Assembly: GCA_964633205.1 (NCBI GenBank)
Contig: CAZWFN010000083.1
Location: 1-26,923, forward strand
From: CAYVQE01 sp964633205
GTDB lineage: Bacteria; Myxococcota; B64-G9
Direction: 5' to 3'
Length of the DNA: 26,923 nt
In this document: positions 20,822-26,923 of the stretch, piece after piece
Layout of the letters: every line of letters begins with the position of its first letter
Position numbering within the stretch: the stretch's first letter is position 1
Made by a program: the position numbers and the translations under genes
Notes under the pieces: model-generated
What the model was told of the DNA's origin: nothing
The model's database searches: none
Seen by the model: the letters and a program-made list of their open reading frames with translations, nothing else

Positions 20822-23413
20822 GTGTCACCGGAGGCCTTGGACAGGAGCTTGCGCCCGCGGGTGGTCGGCCTGGCTTTCGTCCTGTGGGCGGTGGTGGCGG
20901 GGTTTTCCTACGTCATCGTTCGTACCGTGTTCGGGCTGACCGCCGACCAGCAAGCCGCATTGACCTGGATTTTTCTGGGCGCCACCCTGGGGGTGGCGGG
21001 ACCGTCGCTGGTGCTGGTCTATCATTGGGTGGGCCCGCTGGAGGCCTGGCGCCGTGCGCTCGTCCAGGGCCACGAGCCGTCGGCCGAGATGCAAGCCCGT
21101 GCCGAGGCGAGCGCCGCCGGGCTGGCCGGCCGCTTGGGGTTGGTGGGCTTCATCGGTCCGGTGCTATGGGCCGCTGCCGCCGGGCTGGCCCTGATCGCCA
21201 GCACCGCGGTGCCCTGGAAGCTGCTGGGCTACTTCGTCACCCTGGGGCTGTTCGACGCCTTGTTCGCCGGTGCCATGTTGTTCTACGTGCCGCCGCTGTG
21301 GTCCCGTCCGATACTGGAATCGCTGGCCCAGCGGTTGGGCCGTTCCCCCGAGGGGCGCGGAATTTCGCTGCGCTGGAAGATCCTGGTGCTGAGTTCGCTG
21401 TTGGCCAGCCTGCCGACCCTGCTGGTGGGCGCGATGAGCTTCGCCACCGCCAACCGACTGCTGGACGAGGAGGTCGGCCATGGTCTGCAGCGCAAGCTGT
21501 TGCGGCTCAATGAGGAGATCCGGCCGCTGTTGGCCCGCGGCGCAGACCGGCTGACGCTGGAGCGGCGATTGACCGAGGCGGCCGAACGCATCGGCCGCGA
21601 CAGCTTCGTGCACCTGGGTTTGACCAGCGGCGCGTTCTACCGCAGCGAGCGAGCCGGTTCACTGTCGCCGCAGCTCTACCGGCGAATCCGCGATCGCTGG
21701 CAAGCGCCGGCGGCCGGTGAGCGGGTGGCCGGCAACATCGTCGACGCATCCAGCGGCCGCGCCTATACCTACGCCTTCAGCCAGGACGGCGGTCTGGTGT
21801 CGATCGCTCCGGTCCGCCACGCGCGCAGCCGCACCACGGCCACGCTGTGGTGGATGATCGTCGGTATCACATTGTTCTCGATGCTGGTGGCGGGAACGGT
21901 CGGCTTCGTCTTTTCGGCCAGCATGGGCGACAAGATCCGGTGCATGGCCAACCTGACCGATGAGTTTGCCCACGGCGCGCTGCAGCGCCAGGCGCCGGTG
22001 GTCAGCGATGACGAGCTGGGTGAGCTCGGCACCAGCCTCCATGCCATGGCCTCGAACCTGCGGCGGATGGTGGTCGCGGTGGCCGGGCTGGCCGGCCAGA
22101 TCGCCACCACCTGCAACCAGCTGCTGGTCAAGGCCTCGGCCATCTCGACCGGTGCCGAGTTGCAGTCGAACTCGGTGGCCGAGACGGGCCAATCGGTCGA
22201 AAAGCTCAACGCCAACATCCGGTCGGCTTCTTCGAGTCTGGAGGCACTGGTGGCCTCGGCGCAGGAGATGGAAGTCGCGGCCAACAAGGTGGGCGACGGA
22301 TTCAGCCGCATGACCGACGAGGCCAGCGGTCTGCAGACCACCATCGGCCACACCGGACAGTTGGTCGAGCGGATGGTCGCCGCGGCCGACGAGGTGGCCG
22401 GCAACATTTCCGACCTGAGCGAGGGAGCCGGCCGCTCGGCACGGTCGATGCAGCAGGTGGATCGCTCGATCACCGCCATCACCAGCAGCGCTGCGGATAC
22501 CGCCAGCATCGCCCGCGAGGCGATCGCGGCCGCCCAGGATGGGGCGGTGGCGGTGCGGCGCACCATCGAGGGCATGGAGCGGATCGTGGATTCGACCCAC
22601 CAGGCCTCGGAAGTCATCAATGGGTTGGGCAACCGGGTAGAGGACATCGGCAGCATCCTGGGCGTGATCGAGGAGATCGCCGACCAGACCAACCTGCTGG
22701 CACTCAACGCGGCCATCATCGCCGCCCAGGCCGGTGAGCACGGCCGCTCCTTCGCGGTGGTGGCCGACGAGATCCGCTCGCTGGCCGAACGCACCTCGTC
22801 GTCGACCCGTGAGATCGGCCAGCTGATCGCCGACATCCAGGGCACCTCGGAGGAGGCCAACCAGGTGATGCGCGGCGGTGTCGGCATCGTCAACGAGGGC
22901 ATGTCGCTGTCACGGCGGGCGGGTGATTCGTTGAGCCAGATTTTGGTCAGCGTCCAGAAGGCGGCCGCCAACGTCGAGGAGATCGCCCGCAACACCGAGG
23001 GCCAGACCCAGGCCAGCGAGCAGGTCACCAGCGAGATCGCCCGGGTGGCCGACATGGCCAGCCGGATCACCGATGTCAGCGTCGAGCAGTCGCGCGCCGG
23101 TCGCCAGCTGCGATCGGCCTTCCAGGAGACGCTCGCCACCGGCGAGGCCCTCGACCAGCAGATCAACCAGCTGGCCCAGGAAAACCGTCAGGCCATGGCC
23201 GCGGTGGCGGCCACCAACGAGGCGGCCGGCCGGGCGAGCAAGGCCGTACGCGGACAGTCGGAGATCTCCGGCGGGATCCTCGAGGCCATCGAGCAGATCC
23301 GGGAGATCGGCAAGAACCACGCGGTCGCCGCCTCCGAGATGGGTGAGGCGACCGAGGCACTGGCGGAGAAGAGTGGGCGGCTCCAGGACGAGATCGAGGA
23401 GTTTCAGAAATGA
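20822..23413 (+). CDS. Methyl-accepting chemotaxis-like protein with extra N-terminal membrane domain
   Basis: An 863-aa chemoreceptor-like protein. Four hydrophobic helices (about 12-34, 47-69, 105-128, 134-157) precede the usual layout: TM5 (about 185-206), an extracytoplasmic sensor (about 207-338), TM6 (about 342-366), HAMP (about 367-420) and a long coiled-coil signalling domain. The hairpin tip is IADQTNLLALNAAI, then IAAQAGEHG and SFAVVADEIRSLAERT (from residue 619). The canonical AAxEAARAGE is AAIIAAQAGE here, changing the positions equivalent to Tsr Glu385 and Arg388. The GTG at 20822 has GAGGAG 5 nt upstream and is preferred over the ATG at 20792. No CheA/CheW in the window. It overlaps the next gene. 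Confidence 0.88.
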   Translation: MSPEALDRSLRPRVVGLAFVLWAVVAGFSYVIVRTVFGLTADQQAALTWIFLGATLGVAGPSLVLVYHWVGPLEAWRRALVQGHEPSAEMQARAEASAAGLAGRLGLVGFIGPVLWAAAAGLALIASTAVPWKLLGYFVTLGLFDALFAGAMLFYVPPLWSRPILESLAQRLGRSPEGRGISLRWKILVLSSLLASLPTLLVGAMSFATANRLLDEEVGHGLQRKLLRLNEEIRPLLARGADRLTLERRLTEAAERIGRDSFVHLGLTSGAFYRSERAGSLSPQLYRRIRDRWQAPAAGERVAGNIVDASSGRAYTYAFSQDGGLVSIAPVRHARSRTTATLWWMIVGITLFSMLVAGTVGFVFSASMGDKIRCMANLTDEFAHGALQRQAPVVSDDELGELGTSLHAMASNLRRMVVAVAGLAGQIATTCNQLLVKASAISTGAELQSNSVAETGQSVEKLNANIRSASSSLEALVASAQEMEVAANKVGDGFSRMTDEASGLQTTIGHTGQLVERMVAAADEVAGNISDLSEGAGRSARSMQQVDRSITAITSSAADTASIAREAIAAAQDGAVAVRRTIEGMERIVDSTHQASEVINGLGNRVEDIGSILGVIEEIADQTNLLALNAAIIAAQAGEHGRSFAVVADEIRSLAERTSSSTREIGQLIADIQGTSEEANQVMRGGVGIVNEGMSLSRRAGDSLSQILVSVQKAAANVEEIARNTEGQTQASEQVTSEIARVADMASRITDVSVEQSRAGRQLRSAFQETLATGEALDQQINQLAQENRQAMAAVAATNEAAGRASKAVRGQSEISGGILEAIEQIREIGKNHAVAASEMGEATEALAEKSGRLQDEIEEFQK

Positions 23414-26400
23414 GCCGTCCGCCGGCGCTCGGCTGGCGCTGGTCTGGCTGAGCGCCGCGGCGGCGATGGCTTGCGGACCGCGACGCGGTGCCGCACCCGG
23501 GCCCGAGCTCCAGCCGGCCTCTTCGGCCCAGCAGCGCTTCGTCCCGCGCCGAGAGAGCTCCTCGCTGGCCGACGAGCTGGATCCGGAGATCGATACGCGG
23601 GCCGGGCGGCTGATCTACGTCTCCAACCAGGGTGGCAACCGCGATCTGTGGCAGCGGCCCCTGGACGGCGGCGCGCCCCGGCGCCTGACGCGCCACTCGG
23701 CCGACGATTTCGACCCGGCCTGGTCGCCGGCCACCGGCCGGCTGGCCTTCACCTCGCTGCGCCACGACGCCAAGGGCGACATCTTCCTGCTGGCCGACCC
23801 GGATGCGTCACCCCAGCGATTGACCGACAGCAGCAGCGCCGACCGCCAGCCGAGTTGGTCACCCGACGGCCGCTGGCTGGCCTTCGCCAGCGCCCGGGGC
23901 AACGCTGCCGAGGCCATCCACCGCCTCGATCTGGAAAGCGGCCAGCGCCGCCGCTTGAGCCGCCGGAGCGGCTTCGATCCGGCCGTATCGCCGGGGGGCC
24001 GCTTCGTCCTGTTCACCTCCCTGACCGAGCCGCAAGGCGGCGGGCCGGCCGTCGCCTGCCTATGGCTGCACCGGCTGCACGATGGCGCCGAGCACCCGGT
24101 AGGCGACTGCCGCCAGCCGATGGCCTTCGCCAGTTGGGCCGCCGGCGACGGTTGGACCGCAGTGGTGTATTCGCGTTTTGCCGACGACAGCGATGGCGAC
24201 GGCCGGATCGATCTGGCGGATACGCCGTCGCTGTGGCGCCAGCGCTTCGGCGGTTGGTCGGGGGCCGCACCGGACTGGGGGGCGCCGGTTCCGCTGACAT
24301 CCGGGATGCGGGCCGCCATCACCCCGAGGGTCGGCCGGGGGCGGGTCTACTACGCCGCCCGCCGCGAGCGCGACCTGGATCTGTGGTCGGTGCCGTTGGC
24401 CGGTGCACTGGCGCCGCTGGCGGACGAGGAGCAAGTTCAGCGGGCGCTGGCGGCCGCCGGCAGCCCAGCCGAGATCCTGTTCGTGCTGCGCCGCTGCGCC
24501 GTCGACCTGGCCGGGCGGCCCGCCGGAAGACGCTGCCGGCTGGAGACGGCTGAGCGCTTGTTGGCCGCTGGTCACCCGGTCCAGGCGGCCCGGCTGTTCG
24601 GCGCGCTGGCGGCCGAGCCCGGGGCGTCCCGGCTGCAGCAGCGGGCCCGATTGGGCGCACTGGCGGCCGAGGCCGGCCGGCGTTTGCCCCGGCAGGCCAG
24701 CCCCTCGCAGCAAGCCGAGGGCAGCCCGGCGGCCCGCCGGCTGCTGGCCCGGTTGCAAGAGCTGGACGGGCTCGGGGGCCGCCGCGACTTGCTGCGGGCC
24801 GACGTTCTGGGTCGGGTCGGACGCTGGGCCCAAGCGCTGGCCGGGCTCGATGGATTGCTGAACGATGCCGCGCTGGCCCCGGCGGTGCGCCCGCAAGCGC
24901 TGCTGTTGCAAGCCGAGCTGCTCGAACGCGTGGGCGCCTTCACCGCGGCCGCCGCCAGCCTGCGGCAGGTGCTGGAGGCCGGAGCCGGCGGGCGGATGGC
25001 GCGTACGGCGGCGCAGCGGCTGGTGGAGCTATACGCCGCCGGACCGCCGGCGGCCCCCGACGCGCCGGCAGCCGCGCTGCGCCGGGTCGAGTCCTTGGCC
25101 GCCCGCTGGCCGGCGCTGCAGCCCTTGCCGGCGGTGGTGCGCTTGGCGGTGGGCCGCCGCCATCTGGCGGCCGAGCGCTGGTCGGCGGCCCGCCGGGCCT
25201 TCGCCCGCTTGACCGCGGAGACGGCCGCTCCGGCCGACCTGGTGGCCGCCGGTCGGCTGGAGCTGGCTCGGTTGGCCGAGCGGGATGGCGATCTGGCCGC
25301 CGCCATCGACCAGGCGGTGGCGTTGTTGCAGCTGGGCACCCGCGCGCCTGAACCGCGGCGGCGGGCCCGGGCGCTGATCCGCCGGCTGGCCGGGGTGCAC
25401 GCCGAGCAGCTGGCCGCCCGGGGCGAGCTAGGCATGGCCATCGCCGCTTACCGCGCGCTGATCGCCCAGGATCCGGGCCACATCCAGGCCCAGCGCCGGT
25501 TGTTGGATCTGCGAGCCCAGGCCGGCCAGCAGCGCCAGGCCCTGGCCGAGGCCCGCGCCCGGCGCCGGCGACGACCGGGCGACGCGCTGGCCTGGTACCT
25601 GGAGGGACTGGCGTTGACCTACGTCGGGCCACCGGCGCATTTCCATCAGGCGCGGGCGGCCATCGAACGAGCGCTGGCGCTCGACGCTCAGAACCCCTTC
25701 GCCCACCAGACCCTGGGGTGGCTGCACGAGCAGCGCCATCTGCGCCGGGGCGACAAGGAGCAGCTGCAGCGGGCGGCGGCGGCCTATGAGACCGCGTCGG
25801 GCTTGCTGCGCAAGGGCACCTGGCCGCGGGCGGCCGCCGACCTGGAGCTCAACCTGGGCCATGTGCTGTTCGCCCTGGGCCACCACCGGCGGGCCGAGCA
25901 GCACTACCGCCGCCGCTGGCAGAGCGAGGTCGGCTTTCGGCTGCCGCAGCGGAGACTGGTCTTCTTGGAGCGCTTCGGCCGCTCGGCTCTGCTGAGCGGG
26001 GAGCTGGCGGCGGCCGAGCACGCCTTCGCAGCCGCCACCGCCCAGGCCCGTGAGCTGAAGCGGCGGGAGCGGGTGCCGCGGCTGATCGCCGCCCGGGCGG
26101 CCGCGCAGCAGCTGAGCGGCGATTACGACCGCGCCGCCCAGCTGTTCGAGCGGGCCTGCGGCTGGTATGCCGAACAGGGGCGGCGGCGGGCGCTGGCCCG
26201 CTGCTGGCGCAACGCAGCCCACTGCCACTTCCAGCGCGGGGCCGGCGTGGCCGCCCTGGACGCCCTGCGCCGGGCCCGGACCTTATTGGCCGAGCAGCCG
26301 CGGGCGGGCGCCGACGCAGCGGCCGACCGGCTGGTCTCGGTACCGCTCGGTCCCGGAGCCTCGCGCGCCGCCCAGGGTTTCGATCGCCGCGGCGAGCTCA

Positions 26401-26923
26401 ACGTGATCCACACCCTGGAGAGCCGGCTGTTCGCCCGCGCCGGTGATCGGCCACGGGCCATCGCCGCGCTGCGGCGGCGGATCGAGCTGCTGCGGGCCGA
26501 TGCGCGCGCGGGCCAGGCGGCCGCCCGGTTGGAGCTGGCGGTGGCGCGCAACGCCCTGGGTTGGCTGCACTGGCTCGAGGGGCGCTTGCCCGAAGCCGCC
26601 GCGGCCTTTGGGCGCTCGGGGCGGACCGCGGCGCGGGCCGGCGACGCCCGCGGCCGGGTGGTCGCCGGCCTGTGCCGGCTGGAGCTGGCCATGGCGGCGC
26701 CGGCGGTGATCGGCCCGGAGGCCATCCTGGCCGAGCTGTCGCAGCTGCGCGCCGATTTGGCCGCGCCCGAGGCGCTGGCGCCCGGCCTGCGGGCCCGGCT
26801 GGAAAACGGCCTCGGGGCGGCCCATTGCCTGCTGGCCGACTCCGCGGCCGCGGCCCGGACCGCTGTGGCCGGGGCGGAGCTGGAGGCCAGGCTGGAAGCG
26901 GTGTTGGGCTCGCTCGACGCAAG
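23373..26923 (+). CDS. TolB-like propeller plus TPR lipoprotein, cut by the window end
   Basis: At least 1183 residues, open at the window edge. The frame is continuous from the GTG at 23373 (GGAG 4 nt upstream), inside the end of the chemoreceptor gene, and gives a basic start, a hydrophobic LALVWLSAAAAMA and Cys34, so it is probably a lipoprotein. Residues about 70-350 hold TolB/PD40-type blades (LIYVSNQGGNRDLW, AWSPATGRLAFTS, SWSPDGRWLAFAS, AVSPGGRFVLFTS) plus an EF-hand-like DDSDGDGRIDLAD. The rest, about 800 residues, is Ala/Arg/Leu-rich helical repeats of TPR type (for example GMAIAAYRALIAQDPGHIQAQRRL). It is probably a periplasmic scaffold or sensor. The start is uncertain because ATG 23466 would remove the signal peptide. 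Confidence 0.75.
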   Translation, partial: MGGSRTRSRSFRNEPSAGARLALVWLSAAAAMACGPRRGAAPGPELQPASSAQQRFVPRRESSSLADELDPEIDTRAGRLIYVSNQGGNRDLWQRPLDGGAPRRLTRHSADDFDPAWSPATGRLAFTSLRHDAKGDIFLLADPDASPQRLTDSSSADRQPSWSPDGRWLAFASARGNAAEAIHRLDLESGQRRRLSRRSGFDPAVSPGGRFVLFTSLTEPQGGGPAVACLWLHRLHDGAEHPVGDCRQPMAFASWAAGDGWTAVVYSRFADDSDGDGRIDLADTPSLWRQRFGGWSGAAPDWGAPVPLTSGMRAAITPRVGRGRVYYAARRERDLDLWSVPLAGALAPLADEEQVQRALAAAGSPAEILFVLRRCAVDLAGRPAGRRCRLETAERLLAAGHPVQAARLFGALAAEPGASRLQQRARLGALAAEAGRRLPRQASPSQQAEGSPAARRLLARLQELDGLGGRRDLLRADVLGRVGRWAQALAGLDGLLNDAALAPAVRPQALLLQAELLERVGAFTAAAASLRQVLEAGAGGRMARTAAQRLVELYAAGPPAAPDAPAAALRRVESLAARWPALQPLPAVVRLAVGRRHLAAERWSAARRAFARLTAETAAPADLVAAGRLELARLAERDGDLAAAIDQAVALLQLGTRAPEPRRRARALIRRLAGVHAEQLAARGELGMAIAAYRALIAQDPGHIQAQRRLLDLRAQAGQQRQALAEARARRRRRPGDALAWYLEGLALTYVGPPAHFHQARAAIERALALDAQNPFAHQTLGWLHEQRHLRRGDKEQLQRAAAAYETASGLLRKGTWPRAAADLELNLGHVLFALGHHRRAEQHYRRRWQSEVGFRLPQRRLVFLERFGRSALLSGELAAAEHAFAAATAQARELKRRERVPRLIAARAAAQQLSGDYDRAAQLFERACGWYAEQGRRRALARCWRNAAHCHFQRGAGVAALDALRRARTLLAEQPRAGADAAADRLVSVPLGPGASRAAQGFDRRGELNVIHTLESRLFARAGDRPRAIAALRRRIELLRADARAGQAAARLELAVARNALGWLHWLEGRLPEAAAAFGRSGRTAARAGDARGRVVAGLCRLELAMAAPAVIGPEAILAELSQLRADLAAPEALAPGLRARLENGLGAAHCLLADSAAAARTAVAGAELEARLEAVLGSLDA

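Noticed and set aside
23410..23451. ATGA overlap at the receptor stop as the start of the next gene
   Set aside because: That frame reaches a stop after 13 codons; the real downstream frame is different.
23471..24553. A 360-codon plus-strand frame after the receptor gene
   Set aside because: Arg/Pro/Gly-rich shadow. The next frame encodes clear TolB/PD40 blades and TPRs and stays open to the window end.

Overview
The window comes from a very GC-rich (roughly 70% by eye) Gram-negative chromosome. It has lipoproteins with lipoboxes, an outer-membrane barrel candidate, periplasmic lytic transglycosylase MltG, Cys-rich MopE-type and 'DGTPCDDG..CNG.ETC' repeats, a Gld-type ABC exporter and TPR/TolB-type lipoproteins. 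That mix is typical of Myxococcota and related deltaproteobacterial lineages. This is inference from protein style; there is no rRNA or other phylogenetic marker here.

Layout. (1) 1-120: two copies of a 33-bp direct repeat, possibly REP-like. (2) 118-2010, minus strand: a GT-C/STT3-like membrane protein followed, 3 nt later, by a small secreted eight-cysteine protein, from a good sigma-70-like promoter. (3) 2144-5088, plus: a TPP riboswitch and a tightly coupled thiS-thiG-thiH-thiE operon, converging with a YycJ-type metallo-beta-lactamase-fold gene. (4) 6080-8471: a papain-like (C1A) lipoprotein protease with a duplicated Cys/Asp-rich plus P-domain module, then a small unknown gene. (5) 8541-10594: mltG (minus), an AhpD-like carboxymuconolactone-decarboxylase-family protein (plus) and a small HTH plus degenerate receiver regulator (minus). 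(6) 10858-16250: a Gld-type operon (ATPase, permease, GldG-like protein, DUF4340-like protein) followed by a small outer-membrane-type protein. (7) 16291-18582, minus: a clostripain-family lipoprotein on a long Cys-rich repeat stalk. (8) 18796-26923: a run of probably regulatory or signalling genes. These are a 63-aa unknown, a cyclic-nucleotide-binding-fold protein with a degenerate ligand pocket, a membrane-anchored FAM173/ATPSCKMT-like methyltransferase, a 95-aa protein resembling sigma-70 region 4 with a lost recognition helix, a multi-TM chemoreceptor-like protein, and a very long TolB-propeller/TPR lipoprotein cut by the window end.

How the genes work together. The thi genes make the thiazole half of thiamin (ThiS sulfur carrier, ThiG synthase, ThiH dehydroglycine from tyrosine) and join it to HMP-PP (ThiE), under TPP feedback. 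The adenylyltransferase ThiF and the HMP genes thiC/thiD are not in the window. The Gld-type operon has the composition of an ABC exporter with an extracytoplasmic auxiliary subunit. The last block is co-oriented and several of its promoters look related, so it may be a regulatory unit; that is a hypothesis.

No gene-free stretch exceeds 300 bases. The longest are 10595-10857, 20597-20821, 18583-18795 and 5870-6079, and what they hold is listed. I saw no tRNA, rRNA, CRISPR array, insertion sequence or phage gene.
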